Positions 9,215 to 18,096 are shown, counted from the stretch's first letter. The stretch is 64,000 nt of DNA from Candidatus Ruminimicrobiellum bubulum (GCA_017651625.1 JAGCCP010000055.1:235372-299371), one strand, 5' to 3'. Notes: generated by a model not told the origin, from the sequence alone. Program-made: numbers and translations.

Positions 9215-9964
9215 TTATCCGAATCTTCCGGTAATATAATCTTCCGTCAATTTATTTTTAGGAGTTAAGAACATATTCTGAGTCTTATCTATTTCTATTA
9301 ATTCACCCATTAAAAAGAAAGCCGTTCTTGTTCCCACTCTTGATGCTTGTTTAACATTGTTCGTAACTAAAACTATCGTATATTTTTCTTTTAATTTCAA
9401 CATTGCTTCTTCAACTTTTGCTGTCGATATCGGATCAAGTCCCGAACAAGGTTCATCAAATAAAATCACTTCCGGTTCTATTGCCAAAATTCTTGCGATA
9501 CATAATCTTTGCTGTTGTCCGCCGGACATTTTTATTGCCGAAGAATCCAATCTGTCTTTTACTTCATCCCATAACGATGCATCTCTTAAAGATTGTTCTA
9601 CAACTTCATCCATATTCTTTCTGTTTTTTAAGCCTAACACTTTTGGAGCATAGGCAATATTGTCATAAATCGACATCGGTAACGGTATAGGCATTGCAAA
9701 GAGCATACCGATTCTTGTTCTTAATTTTTCCGGATTCATTTCAAAAATATTGTCATCGTCAAGAAAAATATCGCCTTTTCTTGAAAAAGACACATTCATA
9801 TCGTTCATTCTGTTTAATGTTCTTAAAAAAGAAGTTTTTCCGCTGTTAGAAGGACCTATAATAGAAAGTATTTCATTTTTCTTAACGGTTAAGTTAAGAT
9901 TTTTTAATACTTGCTTTCCGCTATAAAAACAATTAAGATTTTCAACTCTTATTTTATCTACCAT
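9215..9964 (-). CDS. pstB: Phosphate ABC transporter ATPase PstB, copy 2 (degenerate Q and H loops)
   Basis: A 249-residue ATPase overlapping the end of pstA by seven bases. Walker A GPSNSGKT, signature MSGGQQQR and Walker B VILFDEP are sound. The Q-loop glutamine is replaced by Ala90 (LFAMPIPLP where PstB has FQRPNPFP) and the H-loop histidine by Asn202 (VTNNVKQ where VTHNMQQ is usual). These two losses fall in the nucleotide site formed by this protein's own Walker motifs; the partner signature for that site would come from copy 1, where it is also lost. The other composite site keeps every motif. This is the asymmetric pattern known from heterodimeric ABC exporters, inferred here for a phosphate importer. 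Confidence 0.93.
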   Translation of the reverse strand: MVDKIRVENLNCFYSGKQVLKNLNLTVKKNEILSIIGPSNSGKTSFLRTLNRMNDMNVSFSRKGDIFLDDDNIFEMNPEKLRTRIGMLFAMPIPLPMSIYDNIAYAPKVLGLKNRKNMDEVVEQSLRDASLWDEVKDRLDSSAIKMSGGQQQRLCIARILAIEPEVILFDEPCSGLDPISTAKVEEAMLKLKEKYTIVLVTNNVKQASRVGTRTAFFLMGELIEIDKTQNMFLTPKNKLTEDYITGRFG

Positions 9965-10815
9965 TTTCTGATTTTCCTAAAATAAAGTCTTGCAACTATT
10001 GCTATCAAACTCATAGATAATACCATTAACAACAACACTAAAGCCGTTCCGAAAATTATATTTTTAGGCATATTAGGTATTTGTGTCGATATAATATACA
10101 AATGATACGGTAAAGCCATAACCTGATCGAACATTGATTTCGGTAAATGAGGAACATAAAATGCTGCCGCAGTAAACAATATAGGCGCTGTTTCTCCGGA
10201 AATTCTGGATATACTTAAAATCGCTCCGGTCATAATTCCCGGCAAAGCATTAGGTAAAACTACTCTTCTTATTGTTTGCCACTTGCTTACACCAAGTGAC
10301 CAACTTGCTTCTCTGAAAGAATAAGGAACACTGCTTAAAGCTCCTCGGGCGGTTGTTATTATTACAGGTAATTCCATTATCGACAATGTTAATGCACCTG
10401 CAAGAATTGATACACCGAAACCGAGTAACATAACAAAAATTCCAAGTCCGAATAAACCGTAAACTACCGACGGAACTCCGGCCAAGTTAACTATTGCAAG
10501 TTTAATTATTCTCGTTAAAAGATTATCTTTTGCATATTCGTTAAGATATATTGCGGCACAAACTCCTACAGGTAAAGTAATACATATCGCGCATGATACG
10601 ATTGCAAGAGTTCCCAATATTGCGGGAAGAATTCCCCCTGCTCTCATACCGTCTTTAGGCATGGTAGTTAAAAATTCCCAAGACAAAGCAGACCAACCGT
10701 TCTTTATAATAATAACAATAACGGTAAGAACGGGAACTATTACAATGATAGTAGATATTACTAACAAAGTATAAGCTATTTTCTGTGATAATTTAGGACT
10801 TAATTTAAAGTTCAT
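9958..10815 (-). CDS. pstA: Phosphate ABC transporter permease PstA
   Basis: A 285-residue inner-membrane permease with about six hydrophobic helices. It has the binding-protein-dependent transport signature around EASWSLGVSKWQTIRRVVLPNA, the cytoplasmic coupling loop that contacts the ATPase. The gene overlaps pstC by four bases (ATGA) and pstB by seven, so translation is coupled. It pairs with PstC to form the phosphate channel. The length and order are typical. Confidence 0.95.
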   Translation of the reverse strand: MNFKLSPKLSQKIAYTLLVISTIIVIVPVLTVIVIIIKNGWSALSWEFLTTMPKDGMRAGGILPAILGTLAIVSCAICITLPVGVCAAIYLNEYAKDNLLTRIIKLAIVNLAGVPSVVYGLFGLGIFVMLLGFGVSILAGALTLSIMELPVIITTARGALSSVPYSFREASWSLGVSKWQTIRRVVLPNALPGIMTGAILSISRISGETAPILFTAAAFYVPHLPKSMFDQVMALPYHLYIISTQIPNMPKNIIFGTALVLLLMVLSMSLIAIVARLYFRKIRKW

Positions 10816-11678
10816 CTCTTTTTATTCAAAAATAAATCCGCTATAAAATTTATTATAAATGTTATTGTAAACAGTACTAAACCTATACCGAACAATGCTC
10901 TGTAATGAAGTCCGCCTCTAACGGTTTCTCCCATTTCCGCTGCAATTGTTGCCGTTAATGTTCTAACAGGATCAAATATTGAAGACGGAATTGCTGCGGC
11001 ATTTCCCGTTACCATAAGCACAGCCATAGTTTCACCTATAACTCTGCCTATTCCAAGCATTACGGCTGCTATTATTCCGGGCATAGCTGCTTTTAAAACT
11101 ACTCTTCTTATTGTTTGCCATTTTGTTGCACCGAGAGCGTAAGCACCTTCTTTATATTGCCACGGAACGGATCTTATTGCATCTTCCGATATTGAAACAA
11201 TTGTAGGCATTGCCATAAAGCCCAGAACTATCGATCCTGAAAAAGCCGTTAATCCTGTAGGAATATCTAAAATTGAACGAACCAACGGAACAAGTGTTAC
11301 CATTCCCACAAAACCAAGCACAACACTCGGAATCGCGGCCATAAGTTCAACTATAGACTTTAAAATATCTCTAATACCTTTAGGAGCAAGTTCCGCAATA
11401 AATAATGCCGTCATAATACCGAAAGGTACAGCAATTATTGCAGCACCTAAAGTAACAAGTAACGAACCTATTATTAAAGAGAATACTCCATAAGAGGCAG
11501 GATTTGATGACGGGTACCAATATTTACCGAATATAAAATTAAATATTCCGTATTCCTTAAAGAAAGCAAAACCTTCTTTTAAAAGAAATCCGAATATCAA
11601 TACAACAAAAACTATTGCGATGATACCGCACAAAAAAATTATTTTTTCTATAATGTAATCGGTTATTTTACTATTCAT
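10812..11678 (-). CDS. pstC: Phosphate ABC transporter permease PstC
   Basis: A 288-residue inner-membrane permease with six predicted helices. It carries the coupling motif EGAYALGATKWQTIRR and the PstC-typical segment MAAIPSVVLGFVGM. It overlaps pstS by four bases and pstA by four bases. It forms the transmembrane heterodimer with PstA and receives phosphate from the lipoprotein PstS. Confidence 0.95.
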   Translation of the reverse strand: MNSKITDYIIEKIIFLCGIIAIVFVVLIFGFLLKEGFAFFKEYGIFNFIFGKYWYPSSNPASYGVFSLIIGSLLVTLGAAIIAVPFGIMTALFIAELAPKGIRDILKSIVELMAAIPSVVLGFVGMVTLVPLVRSILDIPTGLTAFSGSIVLGFMAMPTIVSISEDAIRSVPWQYKEGAYALGATKWQTIRRVVLKAAMPGIIAAVMLGIGRVIGETMAVLMVTGNAAAIPSSIFDPVRTLTATIAAEMGETVRGGLHYRALFGIGLVLFTITFIINFIADLFLNKKR

Positions 11679-12544
11679 TTTTTTATAGGTACGAAAGCTG
11701 TTTCGACTACAACTTTCTGTCCTTCTTCAGATAGTGCATAATCTATAAAATCTTTTACTATCCCTTTCGGTTCTCCGTTAGTATATAAATATAACGGTCT
11801 TGAAATAGGATATCTTCCATACATAACATTTTCTATCGTAGGATAAAAATATTCTATTGAATTTTGTGCCGATACGGAAAGGGCTTTTGTTTGACCATTC
11901 ATAAAACCTATTCCCGCATACCCTATAGCATTAGGATTTTGATAAATTTCATCAACTATTGCTTGAGAAGAAGGCATAAGCAATGCCTTCGGTGAAAATT
12001 CATCTTTACTGTTAATATCATTTAATCTTATAACGGTTTCTTTAAAAAACATATGAGTTCCGGAATTACTTTCTCTCGATAATAAAACTATAGGTCTGTC
12101 TTCCCCGCCTATCTCTTTCCAGTTAGTAATCTTTGCCATAAAAATATCACGAAGTTGATCGATTGAAATATCATTTATAGGATTATCTTTGTTAACTAAA
12201 ACCGCTAAACCGTCAAGGCCGACAATAAATTCTTTATAAGATACATTTTGTTTTTTAGCTAAATTGATTTCATTTTCTTCAACTTGTCTGGAAGCCATTG
12301 CTATGTCGCAAGTGTTATTTAGCAAAGCTGCAAAACCGGTTCCTGTTCCGCCACCTGTAACACCTACATTTGTTCCGTCGTTAATTTGGCTGAATTTTTC
12401 TGCCCAAACTTGAACCAAATTTACTATGGTATCGGAACCCTTTATTTGCATGCCGGCATTTATGTTCTTCCCCTGTTGGGTAGAACACGAAAATAGAACA
12501 CAAAAGATAGCAAGGAATACGATATAAAATTTAGTTCTATGCAT
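11675..12544 (-). CDS. pstS: Phosphate-binding lipoprotein PstS
   Basis: A 289-residue substrate-binding protein. A lipoprotein signal ends in the lipobox VLFSC (Cys20), so it would be anchored to the outer face of the inner membrane. The mature part has the PBP-like fold features: IKGSDTIVNLVQ near the N terminus, the phosphate-loop region TGGGTGTGF, and SRESNSGTHMFF in the second lobe. It leads the operon pstS-pstC-pstA-pstB-pstB-phoU. There is no Shine-Dalgarno sequence before the ATG, and a promoter lies almost directly upstream, so the message may be nearly leaderless. Confidence 0.95.
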   Translation of the reverse strand: MHRTKFYIVFLAIFCVLFSCSTQQGKNINAGMQIKGSDTIVNLVQVWAEKFSQINDGTNVGVTGGGTGTGFAALLNNTCDIAMASRQVEENEINLAKKQNVSYKEFIVGLDGLAVLVNKDNPINDISIDQLRDIFMAKITNWKEIGGEDRPIVLLSRESNSGTHMFFKETVIRLNDINSKDEFSPKALLMPSSQAIVDEIYQNPNAIGYAGIGFMNGQTKALSVSAQNSIEYFYPTIENVMYGRYPISRPLYLYTNGEPKGIVKDFIDYALSEEGQKVVVETAFVPIKK

Positions 12545-12553
12545 ATTACATCT

Positions 12554-12582
12554 ATTCTATTATTTTATGTATCTTTTTTCAA
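12554..12582 (-). promoter_or_regulatory. Promoter of the pst operon
   Basis: On the minus strand TTGAAA, 17 bases, TAGAAT. The -10 ends about ten bases before the pstS ATG, predicting a transcript that starts three or so bases from the start codon. I could not find clear Pho-box repeats. Confidence 0.6.
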
Positions 12583-12698
12583 CCTAAAACAGTTTATTGT
12601 TCATGGTTTGTAGTTTGTCGTTTTCAGTGAAAACAAACACAAAAAATTCACAAAATGAATTTTTATAATAAATTTTTAGCTTTCAGCTTTCGGCTATT

Positions 12699-12728
12699 GC
12701 TTCTAATCCTCTAATCTTCCAATCTTCA
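12699..12728. repeat. Octamer-repeat tract at the 3' end of dcd
   Basis: AATCCTCT, AATCTTCC and AATCTTCA octamers in tandem, reaching the last bases of the dcd gene. The remaining spacer up to pstS (12600-12698) holds short fragments such as GTTTGTCGTT that also occur in other spacers. Confidence 0.6.
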
Positions 12729-13280
12729 AATTTTGGCTGTTGTTATTGCTTTCTGTGCCTGATATTTTCCCTTCTTGTCTGCATAAGAAGTTTCACATAT
12801 TTCATCAGCACCTAAAAATAAAAGTTGGCCTATACCTTCATTTGCATAAATTTTTACAGGCATAGAACTTATGTTTGATATTGCAATTGTTGCATAACCT
12901 TCCCATTCAGGTTCAAAAGGAGTTATGTTAACCATAATACCGCATCTTGCATAAGTAGATTTTCCGAAAGCTATTGTTATAATGTCTCTAGGTATTCTGA
13001 AATATTCTACTGTTTTTGCAAGTACTACGGTCTGCGGCTGCAATATAATAAAATCATCAACTTTTACATCTTTAAATAAATTAGGATCTATTTTTTTAGG
13101 ATCAATAAATGTTCCGTCGGTATTTTTTTGCATTATTTTAAATTCGTTGGAAATACGAAAATCATATCCGTAAGATGATGTTCCGTAAGAAATTCCTTTT
13201 CTTACTTGTTCCGGTTCAAACGGCTCTATCATTTTTTTTTCGATAGCCATTTTTTTAATCCACTTATCCGATTTTGCCAT
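12726..13280 (-). CDS. dcd: dCTP deaminase-like protein with catalytic Glu replaced by Ala
   Basis: A 184-residue trimeric-dUTPase-fold protein of the dCTP deaminase family, which supplies dUMP precursors. The ATG at 13280 is used because GGAGG lies five bases upstream; the ATG at 13292 is part of that site. Family motifs are present: [10 protein letters not shown] (Ser and Arg of the active site), [12 protein letters not shown] and a C-terminal flexible tail. In the segment matching E. coli GCIVLEFYN, which holds the catalytic Glu138, this protein reads GYATIAISN, so the Glu is Ala133 (codon GCA at 12882-12884). An active enzyme is therefore doubtful. It is the third gene of a run that starts with the DUF3828-like gene. 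Confidence 0.9.
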   Translation of the reverse strand: MAKSDKWIKKMAIEKKMIEPFEPEQVRKGISYGTSSYGYDFRISNEFKIMQKNTDGTFIDPKKIDPNLFKDVKVDDFIILQPQTVVLAKTVEYFRIPRDIITIAFGKSTYARCGIMVNITPFEPEWEGYATIAISNISSMPVKIYANEGIGQLLFLGADEICETSYADKKGKYQAQKAITTAKI

Positions 13281-13316
13281 TTTGTCCTCCATAAAATATA
13301 AAATTAATTTTTATTA

Positions 13317-14375
13317 CTAAAAAGAAATCTCTACACCAAAGTTATTTTTTACATCCATTATATACTGCTCTGCCACATCATTCCAAAAGGAATAATCAGG
13401 ATTGTTTCTCTTATCTTCCAAATTATATTTTTCTTTAATTATTTCGGAGACATATTTTGTGTATTTTTTACTGCCCCAAAAATTTAAATGATCGTTATCG
13501 TCTATATCCAAGTATGAAAGATTTAAATCTCTTATTGTATGATACTCATTTGTGTTTATATAATCTTTGTTTTTTTCTTTTAAAAAAGAAAAAAACGAAT
13601 CATATTTTTCTCTCATTGGTATCATGTTAAACGGTTTTGCAAAAAACAAAGGAGCAGGCACACTTATAAATATCGTAGGAATATCAAGATTATCACAAAA
13701 ATCAAAAAGATCTTCTATGTATTTTAACGGAATATCGTTTTCTTGATACGAAGAGATTTTTGGATAACTTATATTAAACGAAAGATCTTTTCTCTGGAAA
13801 TAAGATTTTCTAATATATGCCAAACAGAAACCTGTTGGTTTTATATCTTCAAAAAACGCATTTTCATGTGTAGCTGTTACCGGTAAAATAGAATAAATAA
13901 AAGTTTCTAAGTCTAATTCATAATATTTTGTCAAAATACTTAAAATTTTAATTTTGTTAACGGATATCGGAATTTGTTGAAAAATATAATAAAAAAAATA
14001 TATCTTGGCAAACCCTTTATTATAATTGTACGATATTAAAGAATTAACATCTATCAATATAGTTTTGGGGCTTTGCTTTTTTAAAACGTCGGTTATCACA
14101 TTCTTAATAATTGAAATAGGTAAATTTGAAAAAGAATAATTTAGCGATGTTATACCATACTCTTTCCAAGCAACTAACGGATTCCATCCTGATTCCGATG
14201 TTGATGGTCCTATAACCAAAACATCAATACTATTAGGTTTCATATTATAAATTGTTTTTAAAAGATATGACTCATAATAGTTTTTATTGACATAAACTAA
14301 TTTCGATAAAGAAAAAGCAACTGTAACAATAAGTAATAAAAATATTACATAATTGATAATAATTTTTAGTTTCAT
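13317..14375 (-). CDS. Membrane-anchored SGNH hydrolase-like protein
   Basis: A 352-residue protein with one N-terminal membrane helix (about 5-27) and an extracytoplasmic domain. LVIGPSTSESGWNP near residue 53 matches the nucleophile block of DltD/AlgX/DUF1574-type SGNH proteins, and NDHLNFWGS near the C terminus supplies the Asp-x-His pair. Such proteins often O-acylate or modify cell-surface polysaccharides. It lies nine bases after the DUF3828-like gene and 36 before dcd, in the same orientation. The substrate is unknown. Confidence 0.7.
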   Translation of the reverse strand: MKLKIIINYVIFLLLIVTVAFSLSKLVYVNKNYYESYLLKTIYNMKPNSIDVLVIGPSTSESGWNPLVAWKEYGITSLNYSFSNLPISIIKNVITDVLKKQSPKTILIDVNSLISYNYNKGFAKIYFFYYIFQQIPISVNKIKILSILTKYYELDLETFIYSILPVTATHENAFFEDIKPTGFCLAYIRKSYFQRKDLSFNISYPKISSYQENDIPLKYIEDLFDFCDNLDIPTIFISVPAPLFFAKPFNMIPMREKYDSFFSFLKEKNKDYINTNEYHTIRDLNLSYLDIDDNDHLNFWGSKKYTKYVSEIIKEKYNLEDKRNNPDYSFWNDVAEQYIMDVKNNFGVEISF

Positions 14376-14384
14376 TTTTTGTAA

Positions 14385-14984
14385 TTATTCACTAAATCTT
14401 TTTGGATTCTCTTTTCCCTTTTTATTCCAATAATCGATAACATCTTTTTTTATTTGCTCTAAATTATCCATATCAATAGAATCTATTTTCCAATTATTGT
14501 TATCTTGTATAACATTAAGAGTTACAATATTACTATTTGTTTCATTCCATAAGATACTATATTTATTTCCCTCTATATTTTCTATTTTTATGTTCTCTAT
14601 CGGAAATATATCTTGAGCATTTAAAAAAGGATCATAATCTATACCTATTATAAAACCTTCTTCATCATCAAAAGAATATAAAATATCCAATGTTTTCAAC
14701 ATATTCTGTGTGCAGGATTTTTTTATCAGTTCATGTCTTTCCGTTTCACTTAGAGAAGAAGATAAATATTGACTATAAAAATCGAAGAGCATATCTTTGG
14801 CATTTATATAAGTATTATCGGCAATAACATTAGTTTTTTCCCCTTTGTCAACGACATTAGGTTGTTCTTCTTTAACATCTAATATAAAGAAAATGGAAAA
14901 TACTATCAAGAAAGATATTGTAATAAATATAAGACTTATAACTTGAAAAGGTTTTTTTTCAAACAATATTTTAAAAAAATCCAT
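14385..14984 (-). CDS. Membrane-anchored DUF3828-like protein
   Basis: A 199-residue protein with an N-terminal membrane helix (about 16-35) and an outward-facing domain. The pattern of FYSQYL, the acidic segment DYDPFLNAQD and a final WKIDSI strand resembles DUF3828, an NTF2-like fold of unknown function. It begins the run with the SGNH protein and dcd. No good Shine-Dalgarno site is visible. Confidence 0.6.
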   Translation of the reverse strand: MDFFKILFEKKPFQVISLIFITISFLIVFSIFFILDVKEEQPNVVDKGEKTNVIADNTYINAKDMLFDFYSQYLSSSLSETERHELIKKSCTQNMLKTLDILYSFDDEEGFIIGIDYDPFLNAQDIFPIENIKIENIEGNKYSILWNETNSNIVTLNVIQDNNNWKIDSIDMDNLEQIKKDVIDYWNKKGKENPKRFSE

Positions 14985-15002
14985 AGTTTTAATCCATAGT
15001 AA

Positions 15003-15035
15003 ATAGGTTACGGCTTAATATAAACCGTAACCTAT
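15003..15035. terminator. Hairpin downstream of nrdJ
   Basis: An 11-bp perfect stem, ATAGGTTACGG with CCGTAACCTAT, closes an 11-base loop. It follows the nrdJ stop by about 25 bases. There is no long U run, so termination or 3' protection are both possible. Confidence 0.65.
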
Positions 15036-15059
15036 GTTTGATTTATTTATAACGAGATA

Positions 15060-17387
15060 TTAGAAACATTTTGAATAACCGCAAGATTTACAAACTACAC
15101 AACCTTCGGCAAATTCCAACATTTCTCCGCATTCCGGACACTGAGGACAAGTTCCCTCGGAGTTTCCTGTTCCTTTAGACTGATATACTTTTACTTCAGT
15201 CTTTTTTTCTGTTTTTGGTGCGGTAGGAATTGCAGACTGTTCATTATTAAATAAGTTTGGCATTTCTCTCTCGGAAAGATACGATTCAAGAGCTTTTGCT
15301 ATAGCATCAGGACAGGAAAGAATTGCTCCGCCTTCCGTAAGCGTCGGAGAAGGACATCTTATACCTTTTAATTGTTCTATTATTCTTGCTGTATCAACTC
15401 TTGATCTCAATGCAAGAGAAATAAGTCTTGCAATAGCTTCGGATTGTGTCGCCGTACAACCGCCGGATTTTCCGAGCTGAGTAAATACTTCAAATACACC
15501 TTCTTTATCTTCATTTATTGTTACATACATCTTTCCGCAACCCGTATGCATTAACAATGTTGAACCCATAACTCTCTTAGGTCTTAATCTTGCTCTTTTT
15601 ACTTCCGCTTCGGCCGCAGATGGTGCTTTTTCTTCTTTTTTATCTTTATTTGTATTTGCGGATATCAATACTTGATCTTCTCTTGAACCGTCTCTATAAA
15701 CGGTAACACCTTTGCAACCTAACTTATAAGATAATACATAAGCTTTTTTCACATCTTCTTTTGTTGCATTGTGTGTAAAGTTAACTGTTTTTGATACTGC
15801 GTTATCTACAAATTTTTGGAATGCAGCCTGCATTCTAATATGATCTTCCGGTAAAATGTCGTGAGCCGTAACAAAAACTCTTTTTATTTTTTCCGGAATT
15901 TCCTTGATATGCTGTATTGTTCCTTCTTGTGCAATTTTGTTCATTAATTCTTCCGAATAAATACCTGCATCTTTTATTGCTTTTTCAAAGTAAGGATTAA
16001 CAATAAACATTTCGGCTTTATCCAAGCAATTTGCTCTCTTATAAACCAAAGCAAACATTGGTTCTACTCCGCCGGAAGCATTTGCGATAAGTCCGATAGT
16101 TCCCGTAGGAGCAATTGTTGTAGTTGTTGCGTTTCTTATAGGATTTCCGTCTTTATATACACTTTGTTTGAAATTCGGGAAAGCACCTCTCTTTAATGCT
16201 ATTTCTTCGGAAGCTTTATGAGATTTTTCCTCAATGAAAGACATCACTTTCTCCGCTAATAATACAGCATCGGGAGAATTGTAAGGCATTTTTAATTGGA
16301 ACAACATATCTGCCCAACCCATAACACCTAAACCTATTTTTCTGTTTGATCTTGTAATTTCCCCTATTTTAGGTATCGGATAGTTGTTCATATCGATAAC
16401 ATTATCCAAAAAGTGAACAGCGGACTTTACTGTTTGTTCCAATCTCTTCCAATCAACTTTACCGTTTTTAACGAAATGAGATAAGTTGATAGAACCTAAG
16501 TTACAAGCTTCATAAGGAAGCAGCGGTTGTTCTCCGCAAGGATTTGTTGATTCGATTAAACCTACTTCAGGAGTAGGGTTTGTTTCATTCATTCTGTCGA
16601 TAAATACTATTCCCGGTTCTCCGTTTTTCCATGCTTGAGTTACGATTTTATCGAATACTTCTCTTGCATGTAATTTTCCTACAACTTCTTTTGTTCTCGG
16701 ACTATATAAATTGTAATCTTCGTCGTCTTCAACTGCATCCATAAATTCTTTCGTTAACGCAACCGATATATTAAAGTTGGTAAGGTTTGTCGTTATATCT
16801 TTACATGTAATAAATTGCATTATATCCGGGTGATCGATTCTGAGCATACCCATATTTGCTCCTCTTCTTGTTCCCCCTTGCTTAATTGCTTCCGTTGCGG
16901 CATTAAATACCTGCATAAAGGATACAGGACCGGATGATACACCGTTTGTCGATTTTACGCTGTCGTTAGATGGTCTTAATCTTGAGAAAGAAAAACCTGT
17001 TCCGCCTCCGGATTTATGAATTAATGCTGTATGTTTTAATGTTTCAAATATTGATTCCATTGAATCTTCTACAGGTAAAACAAAACATGCGGAAAGTTGT
17101 TGTAACGGCCTTCCTGCGTTCATTAATGTAGGAGAATTAGGTAAAAAATCCAAAGCGGACATCATTGTAAAAAATTCTTCTATTACATCATCAAGTTTAG
17201 CACTTTTATCATAAATTTTATCTGCTTGTGCGATATTTTCGGCAACTCTAAAAAATAAATCATTAGGTTCTTCTATAGGATTTCCGTCATTATCTTTTTT
17301 TAGATACCTTTTTGATAAAACCTTCATTGCATTTTCATTTAGAGCAGGTTTAATTTTCTCTAACAGTTTTTCCTTTAGTGTAGGCAT
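15060..17387 (-). CDS. nrdJ: Adenosylcobalamin-dependent ribonucleotide reductase (class II)
   Basis: A 775-residue enzyme that reduces ribonucleotides to deoxyribonucleotides using adenosylcobalamin as radical source. The catalytic barrel has SACFVLP, KSGGGTGFSFS, the active-site NPCGEQPLLPYEACNLGS, and a C-terminal tail with CPQCPECG and CVVCKSCGYSKC, the zinc-binding and redox-cysteine region typical of B12-type NrdJ. GGAGG lies five bases before the ATG. It follows nrdR by 20 bases and would be repressed by it through the two boxes at 17929-17976. A cobalamin-dependent, oxygen-independent enzyme fits an anaerobe; no class I or III enzyme is in the window. Confidence 0.96.
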   Translation of the reverse strand: MPTLKEKLLEKIKPALNENAMKVLSKRYLKKDNDGNPIEEPNDLFFRVAENIAQADKIYDKSAKLDDVIEEFFTMMSALDFLPNSPTLMNAGRPLQQLSACFVLPVEDSMESIFETLKHTALIHKSGGGTGFSFSRLRPSNDSVKSTNGVSSGPVSFMQVFNAATEAIKQGGTRRGANMGMLRIDHPDIMQFITCKDITTNLTNFNISVALTKEFMDAVEDDEDYNLYSPRTKEVVGKLHAREVFDKIVTQAWKNGEPGIVFIDRMNETNPTPEVGLIESTNPCGEQPLLPYEACNLGSINLSHFVKNGKVDWKRLEQTVKSAVHFLDNVIDMNNYPIPKIGEITRSNRKIGLGVMGWADMLFQLKMPYNSPDAVLLAEKVMSFIEEKSHKASEEIALKRGAFPNFKQSVYKDGNPIRNATTTTIAPTGTIGLIANASGGVEPMFALVYKRANCLDKAEMFIVNPYFEKAIKDAGIYSEELMNKIAQEGTIQHIKEIPEKIKRVFVTAHDILPEDHIRMQAAFQKFVDNAVSKTVNFTHNATKEDVKKAYVLSYKLGCKGVTVYRDGSREDQVLISANTNKDKKEEKAPSAAEAEVKRARLRPKRVMGSTLLMHTGCGKMYVTINEDKEGVFEVFTQLGKSGGCTATQSEAIARLISLALRSRVDTARIIEQLKGIRCPSPTLTEGGAILSCPDAIAKALESYLSEREMPNLFNNEQSAIPTAPKTEKKTEVKVYQSKGTGNSEGTCPQCPECGEMLEFAEGCVVCKSCGYSKCF

Positions 17388-17407
17388 TTTTCCTCCAAAT
17401 TTATATT

Positions 17408-17884
17408 TTATTTTTTCTTCGTTTTATTTTTATCGTGTTCTTTCTTTAGTTTTTTTAATTCCGTCATAAAATCATTTATATCGGCAAATTTATTGTATAC
17501 CGATGCAAATCTTATGTATGCCACGGTATCGATATCCAATAATTTTTGTAATGTTTTTTGTCCTATTACCGAAGACGGTACTTCCATAATATAATCACTT
17601 ATTTCACTTTCTACCTCAGAAACTATTTTTTCTATTGTTTCTGTGGAAACAGGCCTTTTTACACAAGCTCTGGATACCGCTGCCCAAAGTTTTTTCCTAT
17701 CGAAAGGTTCTCTTCTGCCGTCCGATTTTATAACCATAAGAGTTATATCTTCCGGCTTTTCATAGGTAGTATATCTTTTTTTACATTGGTTGCATTGTCT
17801 TCTTCTTCTAATAGCTGAAGTATGTTCTATGGGTCTTGAGTCCAATACTTGACCGTCAAAACTACCGCAAAAAGGACATTTCAT
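17408..17884 (-). CDS. nrdR: Transcriptional repressor NrdR
   Basis: A 158-residue repressor of ribonucleotide reductase genes. Residues 1-40 form a zinc ribbon (CPFC and CNQC), with the DNA-binding RRRRQC segment; residues about 47-137 form an ATP cone that senses ATP/dATP. GAGG lies eight bases before the ATG. It is the first gene of a two-gene operon with nrdJ and so controls its own expression through the upstream NrdR boxes. Confidence 0.96.
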   Translation of the reverse strand: MKCPFCGSFDGQVLDSRPIEHTSAIRRRRQCNQCKKRYTTYEKPEDITLMVIKSDGRREPFDRKKLWAAVSRACVKRPVSTETIEKIVSEVESEISDYIMEVPSSVIGQKTLQKLLDIDTVAYIRFASVYNKFADINDFMTELKKLKKEHDKNKTKKK

Positions 17885-17928
17885 AGCTTAAACCTCATTT
17901 TTTGTAATGAAAGTATAATGTTGAATTT

Positions 17929-17944
17929 ATACTATATGTTGTGT
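17929..17944 (-). promoter_or_regulatory. NrdR box 1
   Basis: The minus strand reads ACACAACATATAGTAT, 14 of 16 to the published NrdR box pattern. It lies just downstream of the predicted -10 of the nrdR promoter. Confidence 0.75.
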
Positions 17945-17953
17945 TTTGCTGTA

Positions 17954-17983
17954 ATAATATAACATACATATTGATTTTGTCAA
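17954..17983 (-). promoter_or_regulatory. Promoter of nrdR-nrdJ
   Basis: On the minus strand TTGACA, then TATTAT at 18 bases (or TATATT at 16). NrdR box 2 lies in the spacer. The -35 is part of a palindrome, GTCAAGAAA with TTTCTTGAC (17979-17999), which also gives a TTGACA facing the other way. Confidence 0.7.
17961..17976 (-). promoter_or_regulatory. NrdR box 2
   Basis: The minus-strand core CAATATGTAT is a weaker match to the box, but its core lies exactly 32 bases (three helical turns) from that of box 1. That is the spacing expected for paired NrdR sites. Confidence 0.6.
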
Positions 17984-18039
17984 GAAAAAATTTCTTGACA
18001 TTTCGATTTTGTTTTGATATAGGTATTGACTTTTATAAA

Positions 18040-18076
18040 CAAAAAAAAATGCACTCCCTTGCGAGGAGTGCATTTT
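18040..18076. terminator. Terminator of the giant polyprotein gene
   Basis: A 9-bp stem, ATGCACTCC with GGAGTGCAT, is followed on the minus strand by nine T residues. It lies about 20 bases after the stop at 18097. Confidence 0.9.
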
Positions 18077-18096
18077 CGATATTGTAATAAAGTTGT

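Noticed and set aside
17978..18021. Plus-strand promoter facing the giant gene's 3' end
   Set aside because: TTGACA with TATAGG at 17 bases is present, but no plus-strand gene follows and a terminator lies just downstream; the -35 is explained by the palindrome of the nrdR promoter.
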